Shown here: positions 51,579-60,866 of the stretch, piece after piece
How the letters are laid out: each line of letters starts with the position of its first letter
How positions within the stretch are numbered: the first letter of the stretch is position 1
From: Desulfosporosinus sp049943955
GTDB lineage: Bacteria; Bacillota; Desulfitobacteriia; Desulfitobacteriales; Desulfitobacteriaceae
NCBI RefSeq assembly: GCF_049943955.1
Contig: NZ_JBNFTW010000001.1
Span: 310,001 to 374,000, forward strand
DNA length: 64,000 nucleotides
Direction of reading: 5' to 3'
The notes under the pieces: model-generated
Told to the model about the DNA's origin: nothing
What the model saw: only the letters and a program-made list of their open reading frames with translations
Database searches by the model: none
Made by a program: the position numbers and the translations under genes

Positions 51579-52693
51579 AAGAGTTTTTATTGTACGGACA
51601 TGGCGGCGCATACAACCATGGTGCGGAGGCAATAGTAAAATGCACTGTTGGATTGCTTAATAGACTATATTCAGACAGCAAAATTATTCTCTCTACTCAT
51701 TTCAAAGACCAGGATGTTGAGTTCAACATGCCCGTTGATGAATATTGCGAACGTGATCTTTTCTATTTGGAAGCGGATAAGAATTCTTCACAAAAAGGAG
51801 TGTATGACGGGCTTATCTATAAATCCGCTCTCGATAAAATAACCAAGGATTCAATTTGCCTGTCAGTTGGAGGTGATAACTATTGTTATGAAAATTGGCG
51901 TAAATGGAAGGTGTTTCATGAAACTGCTCTTAAACGTGGAGCTTTGAGCATATTATGGAGCTGTTCCATTGAACCATCAATGATTAATGAGGAAATGGTT
52001 AGCACCCTACAATCCCATCATATAATTACAGCCAGAGAATCATTGACATATAATGCCTTAAAGGCTAAAGGGCTTGACAATGTCATGCCCTGCGCTGATA
52101 TAGCATTTTTATTGGACGCAAAGGAGTGTACTCTTCCTGATAATTTTATTATAGGCAATACTGTTGCGATAAATATAAGCCCCTTAGTCATTCGCCGCGA
52201 GAACAATGGCGGAATAATTCTTAGAAATACTGTAAATCTGATTAAGGCTATCATCGGAAATACAGATATGAATGTTGTGTTAGTTCCTCACGTGTTGATG
52301 GATACAGATAATGATCTAACGTTATTACGAAATATTTATGATTTGATTGACAATAAAGAAAGAGTTTGCTTTATTAATAAGCAATTAAGCGCAGCAGAAT
52401 ACAAATATATAATATCGAAGTGTCGTTTTGGAGTATTCACTAGAACACATGCGTCCATCGCTGCTTATTCTTCTTGTATACCATCTATTGTTATAGGGTA
52501 TTCGGTGAAGTCAAAAGGTATAGCAACAGATTTAGGACTTGAGGATTACGTTTTGCCACTTAAGAGCGTAAACGATGATTACTGTTTGTTATCAATGTTT
52601 GAAAACGTTGTATGTAATGAACATAAGATAAAGGTTATTTTATCAGATAAGATGTCCTCCTATAAAGAAAAGGCAGAATTTGCTCCGCTTTAG
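51575..52693 (+). CDS. Polysaccharide pyruvyl transferase-family protein
   Basis: 372 residues. N-terminal GHGGAYNHGAEAIVKC, central CLSVGGDNYCYENW and the late FGVFTRTHASIAAYSSCIPSIVIGYSVKSKGIATDLG block are typical of the family. It is a distant paralogue of the protein at 44171. Probably modifies glycan sugars with pyruvate or transfers a related group; the substrate is unknown. Confidence 0.82.
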   Translation: MKEFLLYGHGGAYNHGAEAIVKCTVGLLNRLYSDSKIILSTHFKDQDVEFNMPVDEYCERDLFYLEADKNSSQKGVYDGLIYKSALDKITKDSICLSVGGDNYCYENWRKWKVFHETALKRGALSILWSCSIEPSMINEEMVSTLQSHHIITARESLTYNALKAKGLDNVMPCADIAFLLDAKECTLPDNFIIGNTVAINISPLVIRRENNGGIILRNTVNLIKAIIGNTDMNVVLVPHVLMDTDNDLTLLRNIYDLIDNKERVCFINKQLSAAEYKYIISKCRFGVFTRTHASIAAYSSCIPSIVIGYSVKSKGIATDLGLEDYVLPLKSVNDDYCLLSMFENVVCNEHKIKVILSDKMSSYKEKAEFAPL

Positions 52694-52764
52694 ATCGAAT
52701 GGTTAACCCTGAGCACTCCTGGTGATTAAAGGAACCAGAATATTACCTTGAAGGAGCTAAATCT

Positions 52765-54834
52765 ATGCTGCTTAGTATTTGTATGATTGTAAAAAATGAA
52801 GAAAATAATTTGCCAAGATGTTTAAAAAGTTTGGCTAAGATCACAGAATATATTAACTCTGAACTGATAATTGTTGACACAGGGTCTACTGATAAAACAG
52901 TTTCTATTGTCAAACAATTCACTAACAAAGTGTATCAACATCCATGGAATAATGATTTTGGGGCTATGCGTAATATCAGTATTGGATATTCAAAGGGAGA
53001 TTGGATATTGATAATTGATGCAGATGAAGAGGTAGAAGAGGCAGCGGGTTTAATAGAATTTTTAAACTCTACTGCCGTTAATAATTATTCAACAGCAGCT
53101 ATTACCATAAAGAGTATCCTGGCCGATGGAGAGATAACCCGTTTTATGGATGCCTTGATCCCAAGACTGTTTAGAAAAGAAGAAGATTTTAAATACACCG
53201 GAGCCATTCATGAGCAGCCAAAGACGGAAACAACGATTTATTTAGAAACTACCTTCCTTCACTATGGCTATGTTTCTACAGATAAAGATTTAATGGAACA
53301 GAAATTTGAACGAAATAGATCTATGCTGAAATCGGAAATTGCGAAAAATCCGGATAATATATATTACAAGTATCAATTGTCAGTTACATACAGAATGCAT
53401 AGAAATTTTGGGGAAGCTTTGGATGAAGCTTTGGCGGCGTTTAATTTGGTTAAAGAAAAGGGTTTAGACCCTCAGAACTATCTTTATGTCTACAATCAAT
53501 TGATGATATGTTATATGGATATGGATTTAAATAAAAAAGCAGAGAAAATAGGTATAGAAACGGTAAAACTCGAACCCGAATCGATGGATGCCCATTTTCT
53601 GCTTGCAAAGCTATTGGCATCCAGATCATCCTTTCAAGACGCCGAAAACCATTATCTGATCTATTTAAGTCTTGTTAGAGATCATGGCAGAGCGGTTAAC
53701 GAGTTTAATTCAATGGCCAAATACTTAACCCTTAACTACAAAGAAGAGGCGTATTTAGGACTTTCTGCTTTGTGCCTGGAACTTGAAAAGTATCACAAGG
53801 CCTTAGATTATCTGGAAGAGGTTAAGAGTAGCGTTCATCAGGCTGATGTTTTTCAATTAATGATTAGAATTTTAACCGAATCTAAAGATTATGATAAGCT
53901 TGTAAAATACTTTGAGAGAAAGGCATTACCCTTGGGCGAGGAAAAAATTACTTTATTTTTAACCTTCCTGGAAGATCAAAAAGCTACTATGGATAAGAAA
54001 GAAGAACTGAAACTCGTTGAGTTGTTTTCCCGCGGTAAATACGATTATGCGAAATATAATAAAATGCTATTATCCTATAAGCGTAAAGATTCGTCTTTTG
54101 AGTCCCAGTTTCAAACCTTAAAACTCGATCCGGATCCAGATGTTTATCGTGATTTACTATTTTTGCGCATAATATATAAAGTATCCATTATGGAGGAATT
54201 GACACGGATAAGTCAAGATAAAGCTCGTCAGTGGCTATCAGTTTTAGAAGGACGGTATGTAAACTTTAAGACCGAGTTAGAAAAATATTTAATGGCCTAT
54301 CCGGCTGACGACAGCCTTAATAATATCAGAGGTCTAAAACTTCTGTCCCACTACTTGTTGTGTTCTGGAGTTTCTGAAGAAAACTTTGTAGTTATTTTTA
54401 AAAACTATATTAGAAACGGCGTTGAATATATTAAAAGAATTTATTCTCAAGAGGTTATTAAGCATGATTTGATTTACGACCTTAAGAGTGATGAGGAGAT
54501 ATTTTTAGTTTATTTATGTCATGCTTTAGATCACCAAGAAGATGATCATGAATACATAAACTATATGAGAAAAGCCTTAAAGTCATACCCAGTAATGCAT
54601 AAAGGGATTACACTGCTGCTTGAGGAGATTAAGGTCAAACAAGAAGTTCAGGAAAAAAGCAGGAATGAGTTTGAAGAATTCAAGATCATGTTTAAGCGAA
54701 ATATTCAAACGCTTATAAGTTGTGGATATTTAGTCGAAGCCAAAAACTTAATTACAGAATATGAAAGTATTGTGGAAAACGATTTGGAAATCACACAGTT
54801 AATCAAATTAATTCAATCAAAACAATTAGATTAA
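52765..54834 (+). CDS. Family 2 glycosyltransferase with TPR-like C-terminus
   Basis: 689 residues. Residues 1-240 form a GT2 domain (LSICMIVKNEENNLPRCLKSL, IIVDTGSTDKT, IIDADEEVEEA and AIHEQPK). The remaining 450 residues are helical repeats of the TPR type (YKYQLSVTYRMHRNFGEALDEALAAFNL and similar), extending in an atypical form to the end. Such GT2-TPR proteins often accompany flagellin or S-layer glycosylation loci. A 71-base gap separates it from the previous gene; AAGGAG precedes the ATG. Last gene of the island. Confidence 0.88.
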   Translation: MLLSICMIVKNEENNLPRCLKSLAKITEYINSELIIVDTGSTDKTVSIVKQFTNKVYQHPWNNDFGAMRNISIGYSKGDWILIIDADEEVEEAAGLIEFLNSTAVNNYSTAAITIKSILADGEITRFMDALIPRLFRKEEDFKYTGAIHEQPKTETTIYLETTFLHYGYVSTDKDLMEQKFERNRSMLKSEIAKNPDNIYYKYQLSVTYRMHRNFGEALDEALAAFNLVKEKGLDPQNYLYVYNQLMICYMDMDLNKKAEKIGIETVKLEPESMDAHFLLAKLLASRSSFQDAENHYLIYLSLVRDHGRAVNEFNSMAKYLTLNYKEEAYLGLSALCLELEKYHKALDYLEEVKSSVHQADVFQLMIRILTESKDYDKLVKYFERKALPLGEEKITLFLTFLEDQKATMDKKEELKLVELFSRGKYDYAKYNKMLLSYKRKDSSFESQFQTLKLDPDPDVYRDLLFLRIIYKVSIMEELTRISQDKARQWLSVLEGRYVNFKTELEKYLMAYPADDSLNNIRGLKLLSHYLLCSGVSEENFVVIFKNYIRNGVEYIKRIYSQEVIKHDLIYDLKSDEEIFLVYLCHALDHQEDDHEYINYMRKALKSYPVMHKGITLLLEEIKVKQEVQEKSRNEFEEFKIMFKRNIQTLISCGYLVEAKNLITEYESIVENDLEITQLIKLIQSKQLD

Positions 54835-54858
54835 AGAAATTCAATACTGATGAATTAT

Positions 54859-54914
54859 TATGAATAACGAGACGTATGGAAACATTATCAAACTAGGATT
54901 GAACCTAAAATGGA
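54859..54914 (+). pseudogene. Remnant of a BceA-like ATPase N-terminus
   Basis: Twenty-four consecutive bases (TATGGAAACATTATCAAACT and the next four) are identical to the start of the BceA-like gene at about 36017, and flanking codons still spell RDVWKHYQTR. Stops interrupt both sides. It is far too short to function. Confidence 0.7.
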
Positions 54915-54916
54915 CT

Positions 54917-54955
54917 AAAGCAACCGAGTTTTACTAGACTTCGGTTGCTTTTCTC
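54917..54955 (+). terminator. Terminator closing the glycan island
   Basis: AAAGCAACCGA/TCGGTTGCTTT stem with a 13-base loop and TTTTCTCGTTTT after it. Confidence 0.85.
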
Positions 54956-55059
54956 GTTTTCAATCTTTATACAATCTTTAAAATTGGATGGTATAGTTTA
55001 TCCATAAGATGCTTATTCATATAAAAGCCGCGCTCTATTCATACCAGGGAGGGGAAACG

Positions 55060-55710
55060 ATGGGAACTCGATGGCTAATTATCAGTTTTTCCATATTCGT
55101 GGGTTATCTTGTTATAAGAAACCGTTTGCCTAGAGATGAGTATCCGGTTCAACGGATGATCGACACTATTGAAAACAGTCTAATTATTGCACTTGTGGTA
55201 TGGAAATTAAGCTTGATTCTTTTCGAACCGATAACTGTTATCACCAACCCTCTAGCTTTACTCTATTTTTCGGGAGGGGAGCATGGAATCTGGTTAGCGG
55301 TGGCAATTGCAAGTATCTATATTTATTTTCGTGCGCAGAAGGAACACGATTCAATTTGGGTTTACGGGGATTTATTAAGTATAGGTTTTTTGGCTGCTAC
55401 AGCAATGTATGCTTTGCTGGATTTGGTTTTACTTAGACAAATGGCATGGGTTCATGGGAGCAAACTTGTCCTTTCTTTACTTATTCTTTTGCTAATATTT
55501 CGGAGGAGCAGGACAATCGGCAAACCTGAGCAGCTAAATCAGGGTCTGTTATGGTTTAGTCTGGGGCAAGTGTTTATTCAATTTTTGAACCCGCTCAACC
55601 ATAATTATTGGCGGGGGTTTTCTCAAGAGCAAATTCTCTATTTAAGCGTCGCTATACTTAGTCTTAGTATTGATTGGGTTGTTGAGAAGAAAAGGCTTTC
55701 TTTAAACTAG
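55060..55710 (+). CDS. Multi-pass membrane protein upstream of ccdA
   Basis: 216 residues from an ATG with GGGAGGGG upstream; the frame is open 17 codons earlier without a site. About six hydrophobic helices and short loops are seen. The layout, with charged loops such as RNRLPRDEYPVQRM, is loosely reminiscent of prolipoprotein diacylglyceryl transferase-like membrane proteins, but no diagnostic motif was found. It precedes ccdA and a thioredoxin-like gene, so a role in thiol or envelope redox chemistry is possible. Confidence 0.6.
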   Translation: MGTRWLIISFSIFVGYLVIRNRLPRDEYPVQRMIDTIENSLIIALVVWKLSLILFEPITVITNPLALLYFSGGEHGIWLAVAIASIYIYFRAQKEHDSIWVYGDLLSIGFLAATAMYALLDLVLLRQMAWVHGSKLVLSLLILLLIFRRSRTIGKPEQLNQGLLWFSLGQVFIQFLNPLNHNYWRGFSQEQILYLSVAILSLSIDWVVEKKRLSLN

Positions 55711-55763
55711 ATGAATATTAGGGGACGATCTTTGTATAAATACCAACATGGGGGTGAAGTTTT

Positions 55764-56480
55764 GTGGAGAATGTTTCAGTGCTATTTGCTTTTACGGCAG
55801 GGATGTTATCGTTTTTATCGCCCTGTGTATTTCCGCTGATTCCAGCTTATGTCGCTAATCTTACCGGTTCAACACTTGGAAATAATAAGATCGAGGTATC
55901 CAAGGGATTGTTGCTGGCCCGTTCCTTCAGTTTTATTCTGGGATTTAGTATAATCTTTGTGATAATGGGAGCTTCGGCCAGTGCCTTGGGCCAGATTTTC
56001 AGCCATAACCGGGATATTATTCAAAAAATAAGCGGACTCCTAATTATTATTTTTGGATTACAAATGGCGGGAATTCTAAAGCTACGTTTTCTGATGAGGG
56101 AAAAACGCTGGGAAGCTAAACAAACAGGGGAAAAAAATATTTGGCGTTCTTTTATTTTGGGTATGTCATTTGGAGCTGGTTGGACCCCTTGTGTTGGTTT
56201 AGCCTTGTCTTCGATTCTCCTTTTGGCTGGTTCTGCCAATACCGTTTATAGTGGGATGATGATGCTTTTTGTTTATTCGTTGGGTTTAGGCATTCCCTTT
56301 CTGGCGATTTCAGTGATCATTACCTATTCTTTACGGTTCGTAAAAAAAATCAATCGGAGTTTGGGACTGCTTTCCAAAATTAATGGTTGGATTCTCATTG
56401 GTATGGGCCTATTGTTATATACAGATCAACTGCAAAAGATTAGTGCCTGGCTGACCAGCTTTAGCTTTTTTATATATTAG
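55764..56480 (+). CDS. ccdA: CcdA, thiol-disulfide electron transporter
   Basis: 238 residues with six membrane helices. Both redox cysteines are present: C in SPCVFPLIPAYV near residue 21 and C in GWTPCVGLALSS near residue 140. It carries electrons from cytoplasmic thioredoxin to extracytoplasmic thiol proteins. The GTG start is preceded by GGGGGTGA. The partner thioredoxin-like protein is encoded immediately downstream. Confidence 0.93.
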   Translation: MENVSVLFAFTAGMLSFLSPCVFPLIPAYVANLTGSTLGNNKIEVSKGLLLARSFSFILGFSIIFVIMGASASALGQIFSHNRDIIQKISGLLIIIFGLQMAGILKLRFLMREKRWEAKQTGEKNIWRSFILGMSFGAGWTPCVGLALSSILLLAGSANTVYSGMMMLFVYSLGLGIPFLAISVIITYSLRFVKKINRSLGLLSKINGWILIGMGLLLYTDQLQKISAWLTSFSFFIY

Positions 56481-56498
56481 TTGGAAGGAAGATTGACA

Positions 56499-57116
56499 AT
56501 GAAAAAATATTTAGCGATTGTAGTTTTGATTGGATTAGTGATTTGGGGGATGTATGATGTGGAAGGGAATAAGAATAAGAGTCAAGATTCGCCAGCGGCC
56601 AATTCAGCCAGTGTAGAGAACGCAAAGTCCGCTTCAACTTCTGCGGGAGCGTCAACAAATACACATCAAGGACAGTCGTTGACTGTTGGCCTGGAAAATG
56701 GGAACCTGGCACCGGATTTTGAACTGCAGAGTGTAAATGGGGAAACCGTGAAGCTCTCCAGTTTGAGAGGGAAGAAGGTCATTGTCAACTTTTGGGCAAG
56801 CTGGTGTCCCCCCTGCCGCTTGGAGATGCCGGAAATGGAAAACTATTATGCCAAGAATAAAAATACGGGGTTTGAAATTCTCGCCGTCAATTTAACTTCA
56901 GCAGAAAAGAGTCTGGCAGAGGTTACCTCATTTATGAAGGCAGATGGTATAACATTCCCGGTACTTCTGGATAAAAGCGGAGATGCAGCTCGCTTATATA
57001 ATATATCGTCAATCCCTGCCAGCTTCATCCTGGATTCTCAGGGGATAATCCGTGATAAAATTGTCGGACCTATGACCAATGATTCTCTGCAAGAAATGTT
57101 GGGTACCATAAAATAA
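56499..57116 (+). CDS. TlpA/ResA-like membrane-anchored thioredoxin
   Basis: 205 residues from an ATG behind GGAAGGA. An N-terminal anchor (about residues 3-18) and a Ser/Ala-rich linker lead to a thioredoxin fold starting APDFELQSVNGETVKL, with the active site WASWCPPCR near residue 105 and the cis-proline region SIPASFILDS. CcdA probably keeps it reduced. Substrates could be c-type apocytochromes or envelope disulfides; ResA-type proteins serve both. Confidence 0.93.
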   Translation: MKKYLAIVVLIGLVIWGMYDVEGNKNKSQDSPAANSASVENAKSASTSAGASTNTHQGQSLTVGLENGNLAPDFELQSVNGETVKLSSLRGKKVIVNFWASWCPPCRLEMPEMENYYAKNKNTGFEILAVNLTSAEKSLAEVTSFMKADGITFPVLLDKSGDAARLYNISSIPASFILDSQGIIRDKIVGPMTNDSLQEMLGTIK

Positions 57117-57191
57117 GGCAGTTGTTTTTAGGCCTTATAGAGATATAGTATCGTGGTTAAGATTCACTGCTGAACGGATGGAGGCGTGTTC

Positions 57192-57881
57192 ATGACACCA
57201 AAGGGGAAATCTGTACTTATTGTTGAAGACGATGCTAAAATCCGCCAATTGGTTAAAGTATACTTGAAAAGAGAAGGGTATGAAGCCTTGGAAGCAGAAG
57301 ACGGGGAAGAGGCTTTGGAAATGTTTAAACAATTAGATCCCTGTTTGCTGATTCTCGATCTTATGTTGCCCAAGTTGAGCGGAGAAGAAGTTTGTACTAT
57401 GATCCGAACAGACTTGAGAAGCGCTGTGCCAATTATTATGTTAACGGCTAAAGTCGAAGAGGCAGAACGTATTCAGGGATTAAAAATGGGCGCGGATGAT
57501 TATGTCACAAAGCCTTTCAGTCCACAAGAATTGGTGACAAGAGTCGAGGTCGTTTTGCGGCGAACCGCCCAGAACTGCAGGAAAATATCTTACAGGGGAC
57601 TGACTCTGAAACCGTTAAAGGGAGAAATTCATTACAAAGGAGAATCCCTTGTTTTGACGCACCATGAATTTCGCTTATTGTATTTTCTTATGAGTCATCC
57701 CGACCAGATCTTAACCAGAGAACAAATTGTGGACGAACTTTATCCGCATCAGGAAAAAATCGTTACAGAAAGAACAGTCGATGTGCATGTCGGGAAATTG
57801 CGGGAAAAACTCAGATATGATGGTAACCATGAAATCATTGAAACGGTCAGGGGAATGGGGTATCGTTTTGTTGCCTACTAA
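57192..57881 (+). CDS. OmpR-family response regulator
   Basis: 229 residues; the ATG fits GGAGG better than a GTG two codons upstream. Receiver: VEDD at 11-14, phospho-acceptor D56 (LILDLMLP) and K in VTKPFSP. C-terminal winged helix with ILTREQIVDELYPHQ and RTVDVHVGKLREKL. Its end overlaps the sensor kinase gene. Linkage to ccdA-tlpA suggests a redox or envelope stress signal. Confidence 0.93.
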   Translation: MTPKGKSVLIVEDDAKIRQLVKVYLKREGYEALEAEDGEEALEMFKQLDPCLLILDLMLPKLSGEEVCTMIRTDLRSAVPIIMLTAKVEEAERIQGLKMGADDYVTKPFSPQELVTRVEVVLRRTAQNCRKISYRGLTLKPLKGEIHYKGESLVLTHHEFRLLYFLMSHPDQILTREQIVDELYPHQEKIVTERTVDVHVGKLREKLRYDGNHEIIETVRGMGYRFVAY

Positions 57882-58962
57882 GGGCCTGTTTTTTTGGCGA
57901 AGGAGTATTCTGCTTAAGTTAATTCTGATTAATTTGCTTGTAATTGCTATTGTTATTTGGCTGGCAGGCGTTTCTGTAAAGGATTTTGCCTGTTTGCTGA
58001 CTAAGCAGTATCAAGTTATGGGCGGAGCATCAGGTAGTTTATTTGACCAGACTATGCAATTTTATTTAATACGGGCAATTATTTTGGCAGTCATCGTGGC
58101 TTGTATCCTTTACTATTTTCTGGTGCGAAAGTTAATCTTACCGTTACAGAACTTGGGAGTTACTGCTCAAAAGATGGCCAGAGGGGAGTTTTATCCTTGT
58201 CCAGAAATCTCAGCGGATGATGAAATAGGCCGCCTTATTTCTGACTTTAATCATTTATCTGTTAAGCTGCAGCAGACAGAGGAACTTCGAAAGAAAATGG
58301 TGAGCGATATAGCGCATGAACTGAGGACACCGCTTACTAACTTGACAGGGTATCTGGAAGCTTTAGACACTGGCGTGATTCAGGGGAACCAGGAACTATA
58401 CCATTCATTGCATGAGGAAGCACTGCATTTGACCGGCTTGGTGGAAGAACTTCATCAATTAAATATTTGGGAATCCAAAAGACTGGGGTGGAATGAACTG
58501 CAGATAATTCCTGTAGAAAATGTTATTGCCTCAGCGTTAAAAGGCTTTGAACTTGAATTGGATCAGCGGCAAATAAAAGTAGAAGCGAATATCCAAGCTG
58601 CCAATATTTTAGGAAATAAAGAGGGCCTTAAACAGGTTATCGCCAATCTGCTGAAAAATGTTCAGAAATATGATCGGGGCGGCTGGGTGAAAATCGCGGG
58701 GAAACTAGAGAACCATGTTTATAAAGTGGTGGTGACCAATTTGGGTCAACCCATTCCTGAAGACAAAGCTGATCAGGTGTTTAAGCGTTTTTACCGTTTG
58801 GACTCCTCACGTAATCGCAAGACAGGAGGAGTGGGCCTTGGGCTGGCGATCGTTAAAGAAATTATTAACCAACACCGGGGAGAGGTCGGTTTAACTTCGA
58901 GAGAAGATGAACATTCTTTCTGGTTTACGGTTCAATTGGCAAATGAAGCAGAGGAGAACTAG
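57868..58962 (+). CDS. Membrane sensor histidine kinase
   Basis: About 364 residues from the most plausible TTG, which overlaps the regulator stop; no ATG lies in range. Two membrane helices (about 14-34 and 68-88) flank a short extracellular loop. HAMP follows, then HisKA with H150 in DIAHELRTPLTNL and an ATPase with NLLKNVQKYD, LGQPIPEDKADQVFKRFYR and GGVGLGLAIVKEI. The sensor loop is only about 30 residues, so the signal may come from the membrane or a partner. The exact start is uncertain. Confidence 0.88.
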   Translation: MLPTKGLFFWRRSILLKLILINLLVIAIVIWLAGVSVKDFACLLTKQYQVMGGASGSLFDQTMQFYLIRAIILAVIVACILYYFLVRKLILPLQNLGVTAQKMARGEFYPCPEISADDEIGRLISDFNHLSVKLQQTEELRKKMVSDIAHELRTPLTNLTGYLEALDTGVIQGNQELYHSLHEEALHLTGLVEELHQLNIWESKRLGWNELQIIPVENVIASALKGFELELDQRQIKVEANIQAANILGNKEGLKQVIANLLKNVQKYDRGGWVKIAGKLENHVYKVVVTNLGQPIPEDKADQVFKRFYRLDSSRNRKTGGVGLGLAIVKEIINQHRGEVGLTSREDEHSFWFTVQLANEAEEN

Positions 58963-59175
58963 GCGATGAATATTTCTTAACTTAGAAGATCATCCTTTTA
59001 CGTTAGGTGCTTGTCCGCTGAGAATGTCAATGGGAACCGTATTACAAGAAGTGGCGGGGTTATTTCCTGATTGCAAACGTTTAGGATGTTGAGGGTTTAG
59101 TGATAGAAATTTGTTTACATAAACAGACCGACAGTTTTGAACTGAACCCCTAAATACGGACATTGAAAGAAAAAG

Positions 59176-59219
59176 ACCTCCTATTGTAGAATTAGAAACT
59201 GCAATAGGAGGTTTTGTTT
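59176..59219. terminator. Bidirectional terminator between convergent genes
   Basis: ACCTCCTATTG/CAATAGGAGGT stem; TTTTGTTTC follows on the plus strand and TCTTTTTCTT on the minus strand. It ends both the kinase and the symporter transcripts. Confidence 0.85.
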
Positions 59220-59233
59220 CGAGTCTCTTAATG

Positions 59234-60655
59234 CTACATTTTTGAAGTTGTCACTAAGGATTCCGGATTTATATTTGCCGACTTGGAATCGATTAAGGCC
59301 GTAAGTAAATAGGTGCCGACACAGGCAATCCACTCAAAATAAATGACATTGGAAACAACACGAATGGCCGGAACCAGCTGCCATAGGACAATGACTATGA
59401 TTCCAACTAAAGTGGTAAAGAAAGCTGAATTCTTACGTGCAAGCCCTGGGGCAAAAATAGTAAATAAGAAGACCACAGTGAAGGCTGTTGTGAGACTAAG
59501 GCCAACCATGAGGGTTTTTAATATTCCTGCGACATTCATAGCTAAGAAGAAGGTTAGGAGACCAAGGATGATGACCGATGCTTTAGTGATCATTGCATAT
59601 TGTTTTTCGCTGACATTGGGGTTAATAAAACGTTTATAGATATCCTGTGCGAATAAGGTTGCCGAACCAAGCAACAAGCTTCCTGCCGTCGACACATCGG
59701 CCGCCCATAATGCTGCAAGAGTAATTCCAGCGAGAAGGGGGTTTAAACTCATAATAATTTTAGGCATCGCTAAGGTAGCACTCATCGAAGGATAGGCAAC
59801 TCTGGCAGCCATTCCAATAAGTGCGGATAAAAAGCCAATTGGAATCATCAGCATCCCACCGATGACAAAGCCTCGGCGTGCAGTTTTTATATCCTTAGCT
59901 CCACAAGAGATTTGGACGATACTTTGGGTTGACATCCCCATGGTAATCATTACAGCAAGCCAGCCAACAATGATACCCCAACCCAGGCCTGCTACCGGAT
60001 GAAAATAGGGAACATTTGGGGGAAGTTTTAGGGCAAGCTGATGGATTCCTCCTTGACTAATTACGGTAAAAATCGCGGCGACTGTAATTCCGATATATAT
60101 GAGGAGTACACTTAAAATATTAGCTAACCCCGCAGACCACATTCCACCAACAAAGGTAATGCCGATAAACACGATGGCACTCATAATCATACCACTTTTC
60201 AGGGTAAAGATTGAGGGTAACATGGAGGCAAGAATCGCTCCTCCGGCAAGGTATTGGAGTGAAGTGATGACGAGTTGAATGGTGATTTGGCTCGCTACAC
60301 TAATGACTCTGCCTTTAGCATCATAGAATCGCTCAAACATTTCGGGAACTGTAGTAATATTAAGCCTGCGATAATGTCCCGCCGCTACAAATCCCATAAT
60401 AATAGCCCCGAGTCCCCAAGCAACATTGTACCAACCTGCAGCTAGTCCCACTGAGTAAGCTTGTTCAGAAACACCAATCGTTGATGCTCCCCCAATGGCG
60501 AGACCAGTAATCGATACGGCCACAAGAAGAGTTGTCAACTGACGTCCTGCCAGTAAATACCCGTCCTTCCCCTTTGCGGCAAGTCTACGAGCATAAGCAC
60601 TAATCGCAAACAAAGCAACGATATAGAGTCCAACAATAATCATGGGCACGTTCAT
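59234..60655 (-). CDS. Sodium:solute symporter family protein
   Basis: 473 residues. The second ATG is preferred since AAGGAGG then has normal spacing. About 13 membrane helices follow, with the family features GRQLTTLLVAVSITGLAIGGASTIG near the first helices and ALWAADVSTAGSLLLGSATLFAQDIYKRF later. It imports an organic solute with sodium. The LarA-like racemase gene upstream suggests a hydroxy-acid such as lactate, by inference only. Confidence 0.88.
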   Translation of the reverse strand: MNVPMIIVGLYIVALFAISAYARRLAAKGKDGYLLAGRQLTTLLVAVSITGLAIGGASTIGVSEQAYSVGLAAGWYNVAWGLGAIIMGFVAAGHYRRLNITTVPEMFERFYDAKGRVISVASQITIQLVITSLQYLAGGAILASMLPSIFTLKSGMIMSAIVFIGITFVGGMWSAGLANILSVLLIYIGITVAAIFTVISQGGIHQLALKLPPNVPYFHPVAGLGWGIIVGWLAVMITMGMSTQSIVQISCGAKDIKTARRGFVIGGMLMIPIGFLSALIGMAARVAYPSMSATLAMPKIIMSLNPLLAGITLAALWAADVSTAGSLLLGSATLFAQDIYKRFINPNVSEKQYAMITKASVIILGLLTFFLAMNVAGILKTLMVGLSLTTAFTVVFLFTIFAPGLARKNSAFFTTLVGIIVIVLWQLVPAIRVVSNVIYFEWIACVGTYLLTALIDSKSANINPESLVTTSKM

Positions 60656-60678
60656 TCCTACCATCCTCCTTTATCTTA

Positions 60679-60797
60679 GTGAACTCGTCAGCTTAAGCTG
60701 AACATCGGGGCCTTACCATGGGGACCCTACCTCACCTGAAGTTAACGAAGAATCCACCTCCACTTATAGAAATGGGGTTTAAAAAATTGGATAAATT
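60679..60797 (-). repeat. Dispersed palindromic repeat, copy C
   Basis: In reverse orientation it reads AAACCCCATTTCTATAAGTGG, TTCGTTAACTTCAGGTGAGG, then CCCCGATGTTCAGCTTAAGCTG and GAGTTCAC. The internal segment with the CAATAATG palindrome is missing, so this is a deletion derivative of copies A and B. It lies upstream of the symporter gene. Confidence 0.7.
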
Positions 60798-60866
60798 TTC
60801 AAACCATTATCGAAAGTTTAAAGCCCGTTTGTGGTTTATTTTCGCCGTACCCTAAATTAGGTGACT

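Noticed and set aside
39191..54834. Prophage or integrative element
   Set aside because: No integrase, tRNA attachment site, direct-repeat ends or phage structural gene; content is that of a surface-glycan locus.
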